64,000 nt of DNA, taken from assembly GCA_021802645.1 (NCBI GenBank), contig JAJZRO010000011.1, forward strand, positions 1 through 64,000, written 5' to 3'. The position numbers and the translations under genes are program-made. Below the pieces are notes generated by a model. It saw nothing but the letters and a program-made list of their open reading frames with translations. It was not told where the DNA came from and made no database searches. This document shows, piece after piece, positions 27,527-36,611 of this stretch; position 1 is the stretch's first letter; each line of letters begins with the position of its first letter. This stretch comes from Deltaproteobacteria bacterium. GTDB taxonomy: Bacteria > Desulfobacterota > Desulfobulbia > Desulfobulbales > Desulfurivibrionaceae.

Positions 27527-27544
27527 TTTTCGCTAAAGCGAAAA
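27527..27544. repeat. Inverted repeat TTTTCGCT/AGCGAAAA
   Basis: Eight-base arms (27527-27534 and 27537-27544) with a two-base centre, upstream of the glyQ promoter. It could be a protein-binding palindrome. The loop is too short for a good terminator in either direction. Confidence 0.5.
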
Positions 27545-27659
27545 AGCCGAGAGATGGCCATCCAATGCGCGTGTAAAAAAAATTGTATTTTTCTGAGATG
27601 AAGTTCAGTTTTTTGTAGACAGACCGATGAGAGTGCGGTATCAGAATATAACTTCCTGT

Positions 27660-27685
27660 ATTTGCTTATAAATATTTAAGCAAAT
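27660..27685. promoter_or_regulatory. Operator-like palindrome upstream of the outer-membrane protein gene
   Basis: ATTTGCTTA (27660-27668) and TAAGCAAAT (27677-27685) with an eight-base AT centre. It lies about 120 bases before the porin start, in a very AT-rich stretch. The symmetry suggests a dimeric regulator site. Confidence 0.5.
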
Positions 27686-27803
27686 GCTTAACTGTGGTCC
27701 AGGGGATGGGCCACCAGGAAGAAATGGCACGAAACCCGTGTCGTGGAGCGGGGTTGCGGAAGGTGGCCCCAATGAAACACTTCAAGCATAAGGAGAAAGA
27801 GGG

Positions 27804-29393
27804 ATGCTGAAAAAAATTTCCGTACTGGCGTTCGCCGGCTTGCTTGCCCTGCCGGCGGTCGCATCCGCCGGTGCCGGCGGCGCTGCTTCCAACCTCGACG
27901 CCCAGATCGCCGACCTGACGAGGCAGCTTGAGGCGCTGAAGGCTCAGATGGGCCAGATGAAGAAGGATCAGGACGCGAACAATGCGAAGGTTGCCTCCTT
28001 CGATGAGCGCGCCGAGAATTGGGACCTGGCCTCCCGTATTCAGCTCTCCGGCGACTTCCGTTCGCGGGTTGATTACTACCGGGCCAACACCGAGGCATAT
28101 ATGCCGTTTTTCGTGCCTGCGGGCACGCCGGGTTCCACCGCTGTAGCGGCTCTGACCCCGTTTGGTTATGCCAGCAACACTGGCGGTTATCAAGCGCCGG
28201 CGGCTGTCTACGACAACAAGTCGATGTTCACCAATCGCTTCCGGCTGGATATGCGGGCCAAGGCCTTGGAGAACGTGGAATTCAAAGGCCGCTTGGCCAT
28301 GTATAAAGCATGGGGCATGCAATCTACCCCGGGCACCGACGGCTTGGGCTCACCTCTTGGCGGGATGCCGCTCTTTGACGGCAACACCACCCGGACCCCC
28401 AACGACAGCGCCCTCTATGTGGATCGCGCCTTTGTCAACTGGAACAATATCGGCGGCTCGCCGATCTGGTTCTCCATCGGCCGCCGGCCCACCACCGATG
28501 GTCCGCCCAACCAGTTGCGCATGGGCATGGATGAGCGCATGGCCACCCCCACCGCCTATATGGACTGGCCATTTGACGGCATCTCCGTGGGCTATGCCTA
28601 CCAGAGCCTCTTTGGCATGACCGATGCCCCGGGCCGCGTACGCATCTGCTACGGTCGTGGTTTTGAGGCCGGCCTGCAGCAGAAAGACACCGGCATCAAC
28701 GACACCGATTTTATCGGGGTGAGCTGGGATATCTACAAGAAGGGCAGCCGCTTCTTCTACCTCCAGTCCTTCGTGGCCATGGATGTCTTCAACTTCCCGG
28801 CATTCAGCGACGCCAACACCAATGCCTTTTATTCGGCGGCGTTGGGCGGCAGAAAGAATGTCGGCAATGTCTACCACACCTCTGGCGTCTATGAGGACAA
28901 GTTCCAGAACCTGAACTACTTCATCTCCGGTGCCTGGAGCCGCGCCGAACCGAACGACGCAACGGGCATGTTTAATGATCCCATGTCACCCACCCTCAAT
29001 ACGCATACTGAAGATGGCTATGCCGTGCATCTGGGTGCGCGCTATGACTTCGCCAACACCCCGTTCAAACTTGGCGCTGAGTACAACCATGGTTCCAAGT
29101 ACTGGATCGCCATGACCCCGGGTCATGACGACCTCTACGAGTCCAAGCTGGCCACCCGCGGTAATGTTTACGAGGTCTATGGCATCTACGACATTCCGGG
29201 CGGCGAGAAGATCTCCAAGTTCGGTAAGGCCTTCATCCGCCTGGGCTACCAGCATTACGACTATGACTACACCGGTTCCGGCGACTGGAACATGATGCCG
29301 GTGGATATTGATCAGACTTCAACCGCTCTGCTGATGTCTGCACCGATTAAGAAGGCCGACCAGGTCTACATGACCTTCGAGGCTGCGTTCTAA
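27804..29393 (+). CDS. DUF3373-type outer-membrane beta-barrel protein
   Basis: A 529-residue predicted porin. A signal peptide ends near residue 22 (LALPAVASA). A short coiled coil follows (about 30-60, LDAQIADLTRQLEALKAQMG), then NWDLASRIQLSGDFRSRVDYY and many amphipathic strands, ending in the outer-membrane signature Phe (VYMTFEAAF). The pattern matches the DUF3373 family, common in sulfate- and metal-reducing Desulfobacterota. The coiled coil may tether it to peptidoglycan or trimerise it. It stands alone with its own terminator and is probably abundant. The substrate is unknown. Confidence 0.85.
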   Translation: MLKKISVLAFAGLLALPAVASAGAGGAASNLDAQIADLTRQLEALKAQMGQMKKDQDANNAKVASFDERAENWDLASRIQLSGDFRSRVDYYRANTEAYMPFFVPAGTPGSTAVAALTPFGYASNTGGYQAPAAVYDNKSMFTNRFRLDMRAKALENVEFKGRLAMYKAWGMQSTPGTDGLGSPLGGMPLFDGNTTRTPNDSALYVDRAFVNWNNIGGSPIWFSIGRRPTTDGPPNQLRMGMDERMATPTAYMDWPFDGISVGYAYQSLFGMTDAPGRVRICYGRGFEAGLQQKDTGINDTDFIGVSWDIYKKGSRFFYLQSFVAMDVFNFPAFSDANTNAFYSAALGGRKNVGNVYHTSGVYEDKFQNLNYFISGAWSRAEPNDATGMFNDPMSPTLNTHTEDGYAVHLGARYDFANTPFKLGAEYNHGSKYWIAMTPGHDDLYESKLATRGNVYEVYGIYDIPGGEKISKFGKAFIRLGYQHYDYDYTGSGDWNMMPVDIDQTSTALLMSAPIKKADQVYMTFEAAF

Positions 29394-29426
29394 GGAACAA
29401 AGCAGTTCGTTTTTCTTGCAGTTGCA

Positions 29427-29460
29427 AGAGGGAAGGGCCAACGCCCTTCCCTCTTTTTTT
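29427..29460 (+). terminator. Rho-independent terminator of the outer-membrane protein gene
   Basis: AGAGGGAAGGGC (28-39 of this hundred) pairs with GCCCTTCCCTCT starting at 29443, with a four-base CAAC loop and a run of seven or more Ts. Confidence 0.93.
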
Positions 29461-29621
29461 GTCCTCGCAACAGGCCGAGGATTCAGATGGTCATGCCGCG
29501 CAGGATGCATGAGGCGTTGCCTCGCAAGCCAAGGCAGAAGATGCAGGGAGTGAGGAGGGGAAGCGGTCGAACTCTTTCCGGAAAGGGCTCTTGCCGCGGG
29601 GCAAGGGTGGTGCAGGGGCGG

Positions 29622-29846
29622 TCAGTTCAGAAGGTCTTTTTTCATCCGTTCAAACTCCTCCTGGCTGATTTCTCCCCTGGCGTAGCGCTTCTTGAGGATA
29701 TCCAGGGCGGATTCCTGGCCCTGGCCGTCACGCCGTCGCCCGAAGAGCAGCAAGAGTACTACGACTACGAGGAGTATCAGGTAGAAAGGCATCATGAGCG
29801 GGAACATTCCCCAACCACCGCCCCACCAGTAATGTCCAGGCATCAT
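29622..29846 (-). CDS. SHOCT-domain small membrane protein
   Basis: A 74-residue protein. A Gly/Trp-rich start (HYWWGGGWGMF) is followed by one membrane helix (about 16-36). The SHOCT motif ALDILKKRYARGEISQEEFERMKKDL completes the protein. SHOCT segments are short oligomerisation modules at protein ends. Such single-helix SHOCT proteins are common in anaerobes, often near metal-transport genes. No function is known. Confidence 0.88.
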   Translation of the reverse strand: MMPGHYWWGGGWGMFPLMMPFYLILLVVVVLLLLFGRRRDGQGQESALDILKKRYARGEISQEEFERMKKDLLN

Positions 29847-29868
29847 GGGTTCTCTTCTTGTTTCTTCG

Positions 29869-30057
29869 TTATCGCTTTTCTTCGGTCGAATCTTCTGATG
29901 GTGGGTCAGGCCAGGGCTTTGGCCTTTGCATTTTTTCAGTTATATTCTCGCGGTTGATGGATCTGTCACAGCCGCCGTAGTCTCGTCTGACGAGAGAGTC
30001 ATAATGCGATTCTTCCGATTTTTTGTTTACGTTTTGATCGTTGTTTTTTTTGCTCAT
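29869..30057 (-). CDS. Small hydrophilic hypothetical protein in the AT-rich patch
   Basis: A 62-residue charged protein (starts MSKKNNDQNVNKKSEESHYD, ends PSEDSTEEKR) with no recognisable domain or membrane segment. A clear ribosome site (AAGGAG) precedes the ATG, which supports a real gene. It lies 12 bases after the SLATT-like gene on the same strand. The base and codon use is far more AT-rich than the rest of the window. The two genes probably form an acquired pair. Function unknown. Confidence 0.6.
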   Translation of the reverse strand: MSKKNNDQNVNKKSEESHYDSLVRRDYGGCDRSINRENITEKMQRPKPWPDPPSEDSTEEKR

Positions 30058-30069
30058 ATGATCTCCTTG

Positions 30070-30540
30070 CTATAAGCCTCGTGACTTTAGAACGTTTTCG
30101 CTGCACACAAGAAGCAATTTTTGATCGTTGGGTAGATTGGTTTCTTTTTGGCTGAGGTTGTTTTCCTCATTTTTTATACGCTTTAGTTCTTTTTTGATTT
30201 TATTTTCATCTTTTATGCCATTTTTTACATCTATCCAAAGCAACTCATAATCATTTTTTATTCGAGTCCATTTCTCTGTCAAATACCCCATGCTTTCAAT
30301 CATTTTGGACCAGTTTAAAATAGGAAGGGCTATGGCGACCAGAGCAGAAATAGATGAAAGAATTTTCCAAATTAACTCATATTGGCTCCAGAAACCCCAA
30401 CTCGCTACAGTCCCTGAGGCCATAGCTGCCAAAAAAATTTTTGTCCACTGTTCTCGGGTGTAATACCTATTGCTGAGGCTTTGCCAATATCTTTGGTTCA
30501 TCTCAGCATCTAGCATAGATTCCCAGATTATTTTTCTCAT
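30070..30540 (-). CDS. SLATT-like two-helix membrane protein
   Basis: A 156-residue protein with two membrane helices (about 33-51 and 56-76) and a long charged, coiled cytoplasmic tail (IKDENKIKKELKRIKNEENN). The helix hairpin followed by a helical tail resembles SLATT-domain proteins, predicted membrane effectors of nucleotide-sensing defence systems. The similarity is by layout only. AGGAAAG precedes the ATG. Codon use is AT-rich, unlike gapA immediately upstream, so transfer is likely. No nucleotide cyclase or sensor gene is nearby. Confidence 0.6.
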   Translation of the reverse strand: MRKIIWESMLDAEMNQRYWQSLSNRYYTREQWTKIFLAAMASGTVASWGFWSQYELIWKILSSISALVAIALPILNWSKMIESMGYLTEKWTRIKNDYELLWIDVKNGIKDENKIKKELKRIKNEENNLSQKETNLPNDQKLLLVCSENVLKSRGL

Positions 30541-30568
30541 ATTTCTTTCCTGAACTTCTTATTACAAC

Positions 30569-31573
30569 TTACAGCGCCTTCTGGCTGTCCATGAGCATGA
30601 TGAGGTCGAGCACCCGGTTGGAGTAGCCCCATTCGTTGTCGTACCAGGAGAGAATTTTGACCGACGAGCCGATTACCTTGGTGGACTGGGCATCCACCAC
30701 CGAGGAGTGCGGGTTGCCCTGGTAGTCGATGGAAACCAGCGGCTCCTCGGAGTAGCCGAGGAAGCGGTTGGCCGCCTCCTTGAGCGCGCCATTCACCTCG
30801 GGCACCGAGGTCTCCTTTTCCACCTCCATCACCACATCCACCAGCGAGACATTGGGGGTCGGCACCCGCACTGCCAGGCCGTCGAACTTGCCCTTCAGGG
30901 CCGGCAGCACCAGGGCGACCGCCGCGGCGGCGCCGGTCTTGGTGGGGATCATGGAAAGGGCCGCGGCCCGGGCGCGCCTGAGATCGTTGTGCGGGAAATC
31001 GAGGATGCGCTGGTCGTTGGTGTAGGAATGCACCGTGGTCATGAGGCCGGTCTTGATACCGAAGCGGTCGAGGATCACCTTGGCCACCGGCGCCAGGCAA
31101 TTGGTGGTGCAGGAGGCATTGGAGACGATGTGATCCTCCAGCGGGTCGTAGTCGTCCTCGTTGACCCCCATGACGATGGTCTTGACCTTGCCCTTGGCCG
31201 GGGCGGAGATCACCACCTTCTTGGCCCCGGCGTCCAGGTGGGCCTGGGCCTTCTCGTCGGTGGTGAAGAGGCCGGTGGATTCGATGACGTAGTCCACCCC
31301 CAGATCGCCCCAAGGGATGTCCGCCGGGTTGCGGTGGCTGGTGATCTTCACCTTCTGGCCCTCCACGGTGAGGTCGGCCTCGCCGGCGGTCACCTCCTTG
31401 CCGTAGGGTCCCATCACCGAGTCGTACTTGAGCAGGTGGGCCAGGGTGGCCGGGTTGGTGAGGTCGTTGATGGCGACGATCTCCAGCTCCTTGAAGGTGG
31501 CGTCCTTGTCGATGGCACGGAAGATATTGCGGCCGATGCGGCCAAAGCCGTTGATTCCGATGCGGATGGTCAT
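30569..31573 (-). CDS. gapA: Glyceraldehyde-3-phosphate dehydrogenase, type I
   Basis: A 334-residue GAPDH of glycolysis and gluconeogenesis. NAD-binding GINGFGRIGRN is at 6-16, the catalytic cysteine is C155 in SNASCTTNC, and WYDNEWGYSNRV is near the end. An aspartate in INDL (about 38) favours NAD. The ATG follows GAGGAGG. It is the last gene of a minus-strand series with glgA, which suits coordinated carbon storage and glycolysis. Confidence 0.98.
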   Translation of the reverse strand: MTIRIGINGFGRIGRNIFRAIDKDATFKELEIVAINDLTNPATLAHLLKYDSVMGPYGKEVTAGEADLTVEGQKVKITSHRNPADIPWGDLGVDYVIESTGLFTTDEKAQAHLDAGAKKVVISAPAKGKVKTIVMGVNEDDYDPLEDHIVSNASCTTNCLAPVAKVILDRFGIKTGLMTTVHSYTNDQRILDFPHNDLRRARAAALSMIPTKTGAAAAVALVLPALKGKFDGLAVRVPTPNVSLVDVVMEVEKETSVPEVNGALKEAANRFLGYSEEPLVSIDYQGNPHSSVVDAQSTKVIGSSVKILSWYDNEWGYSNRVLDLIMLMDSQKAL

Positions 31574-31613
31574 GGCGATCCTCCTCGTGGTAGCGGGGTT
31601 TCCCCCGGCAGTT

Positions 31614-32438
31614 TCAGGCGGTCAGGGCGGATGCGGCGTGGCGGCGGTGGCGGAGCATTCCTTCCAGTTGATGGATGTGGCGGTGCGCCTCTTCGCAGGC
31701 GGGGTTCACGGTCAGGGCCTGACGGTAGGCGGCCTGCGCCTCCTGATGCCAGTCACCGGCGCGATAGCTGCGGGCGGCGAGGCAGTAGGCCTGGTCGGCA
31801 CCTTCCGGGAACATATCCGTGAGCAGGCGGATGAGCGGTTCGGACCAAAGCTGCTCCACCAGGCCCGGGTTTTCGATGAGATAGCGAACCAGCAGGGCGT
31901 TTTCCCGCTGGTCGATGAGCAGGGTACGCATGAGCAGGCTGGCCCGCTGGAACATGAAGCTGAGGCTCTCCATCTGGTGGCCGATCTCGTCACGGGTGCG
32001 GGCCATGAAGCGCTGGCATTCGTCGCCGCAAAACTTCACGGAATGGGCATCGCTCCGTTTTCGCATCGCCTCGGCCAGGGGGCCGTAATACTGGAGCATG
32101 TAGGTGTTTTCTTTGAGCTTCATCGCCTCATGGAAGATGGAGCCGATGACCCAGTCCAACAGGCTGCCGCTCAGGTCTTCTTTCGGGTCGCTGTCGCGCC
32201 AGAGCTCGTGGCAGCGGTCCTTCAAGAGCCAGAGGTGGCCGCGGTGCGATTCGCTGCCGACCAGGGCGTCGAGGTCGGCAAAGGCGACCCGGCCGGAGGT
32301 GGCGTAGGCCTCGTGGATGGCGAGGAAGCAGCCGAGGGTGGCGCCAAACCCCTTGAACATGTTCTTGACGAACAGGTGGCGGCGTTCCTCAAACCAGCGG
32401 TTGCGACTGGGCGAGCCAGCGGGGGCCGGATTCGTCAT
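31614..32438 (-). CDS. TPR-containing protein of unknown function, coupled to glgA
   Basis: A 274-residue, mostly helical, soluble protein. The last 80 residues contain a tetratricopeptide-like repeat (AYCLAARSYRAGDWHQEAQAAYRQALTVNP). The middle has a Cys/His cluster in KFCGDECQRFMARTRDEIGH that may bind metal. Its ATG overlaps the glgA stop as ATGA, so it is made with glycogen synthase and may regulate or scaffold it. I do not recognise the amino-terminal family. Confidence 0.75.
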   Translation of the reverse strand: MTNPAPAGSPSRNRWFEERRHLFVKNMFKGFGATLGCFLAIHEAYATSGRVAFADLDALVGSESHRGHLWLLKDRCHELWRDSDPKEDLSGSLLDWVIGSIFHEAMKLKENTYMLQYYGPLAEAMRKRSDAHSVKFCGDECQRFMARTRDEIGHQMESLSFMFQRASLLMRTLLIDQRENALLVRYLIENPGLVEQLWSEPLIRLLTDMFPEGADQAYCLAARSYRAGDWHQEAQAAYRQALTVNPACEEAHRHIHQLEGMLRHRRHAASALTA

Positions 32439-34042
32439 GGCGCGGGCAGGGTGTTGCGGGCCTTGTCGTAGAGGGCGAGGTACTGGTGCAGTACCGCGTC
32501 CCAGGTGTAGTGCTCATAAATATGCTGGACCGCGGCCTGCTGCATGTCAAGAATCTTTTCCGGCCTGGTCCGAAATACCCGGAGCGCCTTCTGCATGGTG
32601 CCCATCAGGGCAGCGGACTTGTGTTCCTGGTAGGCAAAGCCGGTCACCCCGTCCTTGACCTTGACCAACCCACCTACGTGGTGGACCACCGGCAGGTTGC
32701 CGAAGAGTTGGGCGATGTAGTCGGTCAGCCCGCAGGGCTCGTACTGGGAGGGGACCAGGAAGAAGTCGCCGGCTGCGTAGATGAGGTTGGCGGCTTTGGC
32801 CTCGTAGCCCTGGAGCACGCAGACCCGGCCCTGGTGGGCCTCCTGGCCCGCCAGGGCGGCGAGCGCCCCTTCGAGGTCGCGGCTGCCGGTGCCGAGGATC
32901 ACCACCTGGAAGTTCTGGTCGAGCGGCAGCAGGGTTTCGAGCGCGCCTAAGAGCTTGTCCATCCCCTTCTGGGTGGTGAGGCGGCCGATGCAGGTAAAGA
33001 GCGGCTGGTCGAGGTCGTCGGTCAGCGTACCGATCTGGCGGAGGGAGGCAAAGTCGTGCTGCCTGAGCCTTTTCACCAACTCCGCCCGGCACTTCCGTTT
33101 GCCGGCCAGGTCGCGTTTGCGCGGGGAAAAGGCGGCGGGTAGCCCCAGGGGTTTGGGATTCTCTGGGTTGAAGTCCGCCGGATTGATGCCGTTGGTGATG
33201 CCGGAAAGCTCCACCCCGCGCGCCAGCAGCCGGTGGCCGAGCATGCCGGTCAGCGCGTCGGCGTCGGTCTCCCGCAGCTCGCGGGCGTAGTTCTCGCTCA
33301 CCGCGTTGAGCGGCGCATAGGCGGAGGCCGCCAGCAACGGGTCGAAGCTCGCGTCGAGGACGTTGTCGTCGATTACCCGGCGGGGCAGCCCGGTGATGGC
33401 CTCGGCAAAGGGCAGGTCCCCCACCTCCTGGTGGTAGCCGATGCCGGCGTTGTGCACGGTGACCACCGCCGGGGTGGCGGCAAAGAAGTGGCGGTAGCCT
33501 TCGACCTCCCGGAGCATGGCGGCCAGGGCGGCGGCGTGGCCGTCGTGGCAGTGGATCACCTCCGGCTTTTCGCCCAGCCGCAGCATCAGGGCGAGAGCCG
33601 CCTTCTGCAGCAGGATGTTCATGGCGAAGTAGTCGTAGTGGCCGGAGCCCTGGGCGTGGAAGGGGTTTTGCGCCTCGTCCTCGGCGGTGTAGGTGTAGAC
33701 GCTCTTCTTTTCGAGATAGCGCTGGGCATCGAGCAGGTAGATGGTCAGCTCGCCGCCGTCGGTGGTGGTCTTGCCAAAGATCCGCACCAGTTCGCGCCGC
33801 TCCTCGGCGGCGTAGTTCATCTCCACCTCGAAGGCGAGGCCCAGCGAGGCGAAGCCCGCGGCCTGCGGGTCCATGAAGCCGTAGAGGGGCAACACCACGC
33901 TGACCCGGTGGCCGGCCCGGACCAAGGCTTCCGAGAGCTGGCGCACCACGTCCTTGACCCCGCCGGCCCCGGCGAGGCCATCGTATTCACGGGCGATCAT
34001 CCAGATAGTGCGGCTGGCGGTGGTATCCTTTTTCTTCGCCAT
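32435..34042 (-). CDS. glgA: Glycogen/starch synthase, GT5
   Basis: A 535-residue GT5 enzyme that extends alpha-1,4-glucan from ADP- or UDP-glucose. The carboxy-terminal motif PSQYEPCGLTDYIAQLFG and PVVHHVGGL are typical, as are CIGRLTTQKGMD and ITNGIN. The amino-terminal nucleotide-binding loop reads GLAGAGGVKDVV instead of the usual KTGGLADV, so it belongs to a divergent GT5 branch. The ATG follows GAGGATCC. No glgB, glgC or glgP is in the window. Confidence 0.9.
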   Translation of the reverse strand: MAKKKDTTASRTIWMIAREYDGLAGAGGVKDVVRQLSEALVRAGHRVSVVLPLYGFMDPQAAGFASLGLAFEVEMNYAAEERRELVRIFGKTTTDGGELTIYLLDAQRYLEKKSVYTYTAEDEAQNPFHAQGSGHYDYFAMNILLQKAALALMLRLGEKPEVIHCHDGHAAALAAMLREVEGYRHFFAATPAVVTVHNAGIGYHQEVGDLPFAEAITGLPRRVIDDNVLDASFDPLLAASAYAPLNAVSENYARELRETDADALTGMLGHRLLARGVELSGITNGINPADFNPENPKPLGLPAAFSPRKRDLAGKRKCRAELVKRLRQHDFASLRQIGTLTDDLDQPLFTCIGRLTTQKGMDKLLGALETLLPLDQNFQVVILGTGSRDLEGALAALAGQEAHQGRVCVLQGYEAKAANLIYAAGDFFLVPSQYEPCGLTDYIAQLFGNLPVVHHVGGLVKVKDGVTGFAYQEHKSAALMGTMQKALRVFRTRPEKILDMQQAAVQHIYEHYTWDAVLHQYLALYDKARNTLPAP

Positions 34043-34065
34043 GGGATCCTCGTCAGTCCGCTGGG

Positions 34066-35121
34066 TCAGGCGATGGTCTTCTGCCGGAGCAGATGGTCAA
34101 TGAGGGTCAGCGCCACCATGGCCTCGCAGACCGGGAGGATGCGCGGGATCGCCGAGATGTCGTGGCGGCCGCCGATCCTGATGCTGGTCGGCTGGTTGTC
34201 CAGGTTCACGGTCTGCTGCTCCTTGGCAATGGAGGGGATCGGTTTCACCGCCACCCTGGCGACGATGGCGTCGCCGTTGGAGATGCCCGCGAGGATGCCG
34301 CCCGCGTTGTTGGAGACAAAACCCTCTGGGGTAAGCGGGTCGTTGTTCTCCGAGCCGAGCATGGCGGCAGCCCCAAAGCCGGCGCCGATCTCCACCCCCT
34401 TCACGGCGCCGATGGACATCAACGCGCCGGCCAGCTCGGCATCCAATTTGTCGAAGACCGGCTCGCCTAAGCCGGCCGGGCAGCCGGTGGCGAGAATCTC
34501 GACGATGCCGCCCAGGGTGTCGCCCTGCTGGCGGACCTCTTCGATGCGGCTGACCATCCGAGCAGCGGCCGCGGCATCCGGGCAACCAAGGAGGTTGTTG
34601 GTGATCTCGTGCAAATCGCGCCGACTGGCGCTGATGCCACCCAGGGCCACGGTATAGGCGATGACGCTGATGCCGTGGTGGGCCAGGAGCTTCTTGGCAA
34701 TCGCGCCGGCCGCCACCCGCGCTGCGGTTTCCCGGGCCGAGGCGCGGCCGCCGCCGCGGTGGTCGCGGATGCCATACTTTTTGAGGTAGGAGATATCGCC
34801 ATGGCCGGGGCGGAAGATCTCCCTCAGGTTGTCGTAGGACTTGCTGTGCGCATCCTTGTTCATGATGGCGAGGCAGATGGGGGTGCCGGTGGTGCGGCCC
34901 TCGAAGAGGCCGGAGAGGATCTCGACCCGGTCCGGCTCCTTGCGGGGGCTGGCGGTAGGTCCCCCGGTGCCGGGCCGGCGGCGGTCCAGTTCCGCCTGGA
35001 TATCCTCCGGCGAGAGGGAGAAGCCAGGGGGGCAGCCGTCCACCACGGCGCCGATGCCGGTGCCGTGCGACTCGCCCCAGGTGGTGACCTGAAAGACCTT
35101 GCCAAAGGTATTGCCTGCCAT
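34066..35121 (-). CDS. aroC: Chorismate synthase
   Basis: A 351-residue chorismate synthase, which converts EPSP to chorismate using reduced FMN at the end of the shikimate pathway. Signatures are GESHG near 15-19, [37 protein letters not shown] (in parts) and GISNGDAI. The open frame extends upstream, but ATG 35121 begins [19 protein letters not shown] exactly as in the family. It lies 14 bases after aroK, with which it forms a pathway pair. Confidence 0.98.
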   Translation of the reverse strand: MAGNTFGKVFQVTTWGESHGTGIGAVVDGCPPGFSLSPEDIQAELDRRRPGTGGPTASPRKEPDRVEILSGLFEGRTTGTPICLAIMNKDAHSKSYDNLREIFRPGHGDISYLKKYGIRDHRGGGRASARETAARVAAGAIAKKLLAHHGISVIAYTVALGGISASRRDLHEITNNLLGCPDAAAAARMVSRIEEVRQQGDTLGGIVEILATGCPAGLGEPVFDKLDAELAGALMSIGAVKGVEIGAGFGAAAMLGSENNDPLTPEGFVSNNAGGILAGISNGDAIVARVAVKPIPSIAKEQQTVNLDNQPTSIRIGGRHDISAIPRILPVCEAMVALTLIDHLLRQKTIA

Positions 35122-35135
35122 AAATGGTGTCCTGT

Positions 35136-35681
35136 TCAGTCTGCGGTTGATTGGCGGTAGGCGGCGACAAGCTGCTCCACCACCGTCTCCACCGGGGTGG
35201 CGGTGGTATCGACGACGCAATTGGCGCTGGCCCGATAGAGCGGTTCGCGCTCGGCCAGGACCGGCGCGATCTCCGCTTCCACCGCCTGACCGGTGAGCGA
35301 GGGGCGCTGGCTCATGGTCAGCGGGTCGCTTGCCAGGCGGGCGGCGATGGTGGCGAGGTCGGCGGTGAGCCAGACCACCAGATGGTTTGCCTTGAGCTGC
35401 GGCCACAGGGCCTGGTGCAGCACCGCCCCGCCGCCGGTGGCGATCACCAAGGCCTCCTCACGGTCGGCCAACTCGGCCAGCAGCGCCTGCTCTTGGCGAC
35501 GAAACGCCTCCCACCCTCCGGCCGCCACCAGGGCGCTGATCGGCTGACCAGCCCGCTGCTCGATCTCCTGGTCCATGTCGAGGAAGGGCAGTTCCAGCCG
35601 CGCGGCCAGGGCGCGGCCGATGCTGCTCTTGCCGGTGGCCCGGTAGCCGATCAGGAAAATTTTACGCGCTGTCGTCATCAT
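35136..35681 (-). CDS. aroK: Shikimate kinase
   Basis: A 181-residue P-loop kinase that phosphorylates shikimate. The Walker A motif is GYRATGKSS at about 12-20, the shikimate-binding DMDQEIE follows near 35-41, and ATGGGAV at about 81-87. RPSL begins the lid. There are two adjacent ATGs at the start. It is directly followed by aroC. Confidence 0.96.
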   Translation of the reverse strand: MMTTARKIFLIGYRATGKSSIGRALAARLELPFLDMDQEIEQRAGQPISALVAAGGWEAFRRQEQALLAELADREEALVIATGGGAVLHQALWPQLKANHLVVWLTADLATIAARLASDPLTMSQRPSLTGQAVEAEIAPVLAEREPLYRASANCVVDTTATPVETVVEQLVAAYRQSTAD

Positions 35682-35804
35682 ATCAGAAAATGTAGGTGAC
35701 CCCGCGGAGAAGTGTCAAGCGATCCCGCCCGAACGGCGCCCCAGCGGGAAACCGCCTAAAGCTACCATATAACCATCGAAAATCACAAGAAATGGAATAG
35801 ATTT

Positions 35805-36611
35805 TTACGCTGGCGGCCCGCTGGCCAGGGTGAGATCGCCGGAGAGGACCTCATGGACCAGACCGTGGTCGTCGCGGATGTGCAGCCGGCCCTCGGTGTC
35901 CGGCCCCAGGGAGATGCCGGTCACCACCGCCTGCTGCGGGGTGAGCCAGGCAAGGCGCTGACCCACAAGGCCGTCATGCTGCCGCCATTCGGCGAGAATG
36001 CCGGTGAACTCGCCGGCCTCCATCCGCGCGATAACCGCATCCACCTCGCGGATCAAGGCGGTCAGCAGCGGACCCCGCGGGAACTTCCGGCCGCCGGCCG
36101 CCGCCAGGGAGGTGGCCTTGTCCTGGAGCGCAGCGGGCAAGGCCGCCAGCGGGGTGTTGACATTGAGGCCGAGGCCGAGCACCACCAGGGGCGGCCCCTC
36201 GGCCAGCAGGCTGCCGGTCTCGGTAAGGATGCCGCCGCACTTCTTGCCGTACAGCAGCAGGTCGTTGGGCCACTTGAGCCGCACCGGCGCGGCGGTGATC
36301 GCGATCACCGCCCGGCAGAGCGCCACCCCGGCAGCCAGGGTGATCTTGGGCAGGTCGGCCAAGGCCAACCGCGGCCGCAGGAGGAGGGAGACATAGAGGC
36401 CGCAGCCTGGGGGCGAGAGCCACTGGCGGGCAAGCCTCCCCCGGCCGGCGGACTGGCTCTCGGCCACCACCAGGGTGCCGGCCGGAGCGCCTTCTGTTGC
36501 CAAGGCCATGGCCACGGTATTGGTGGAACCGGTTGCCTCTAGAAAATGCACAGGATGACCGGCAAGCTGGCCTGTTTCCCGCATCGCCTGCCAGAGCGGG
36601 TCGTGCGTCAT
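35805..36611 (-). CDS. birA: Biotin--[acetyl-CoA-carboxylase] ligase (class I BirA)
   Basis: A 268-residue biotin protein ligase that attaches biotin to the carrier subunit of carboxylases. The biotinyl-adenylate loop GRGRLARQW, the opening EATGSTNT and LKWPNDLLL are clear. There is no amino-terminal DNA-binding domain, so it is a class I enzyme without repressor function. ATG 36611 overlaps the surE stop as ATGA; a longer start 15 bases upstream is less likely. Confidence 0.94.
   Translation of the reverse strand: MTHDPLWQAMRETGQLAGHPVHFLEATGSTNTVAMALATEGAPAGTLVVAESQSAGRGRLARQWLSPPGCGLYVSLLLRPRLALADLPKITLAAGVALCRAVIAITAAPVRLKWPNDLLLYGKKCGGILTETGSLLAEGPPLVVLGLGLNVNTPLAALPAALQDKATSLAAAGGRKFPRGPLLTALIREVDAVIARMEAGEFTGILAEWRQHDGLVGQRLAWLTPQQAVVTGISLGPDTEGRLHIRDDHGLVHEVLSGDLTLASGPPA

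Larger units (their letters stand above)
27428..27803. promoter_or_regulatory. Divergent intergenic region between glyQ and the outer-membrane protein gene
   Basis: 376 bases, AT-rich toward the porin side. It contains the glyQ promoter and two strong palindromes, listed separately. The outer-membrane protein gene has a good ribosome site (AAGGAG) but no confident -35/-10 pair by eye, so its promoter may depend on an activator at the palindrome. No gene is seen. Confidence 0.5.

Noticed and set aside
27744-27757. A sigma54-like site (TGGAGC then TTGC) before the outer-membrane protein gene
   Set aside because: The GG to GC spacing is nine bases, not ten, and the -24 half does not match TGGCAC.
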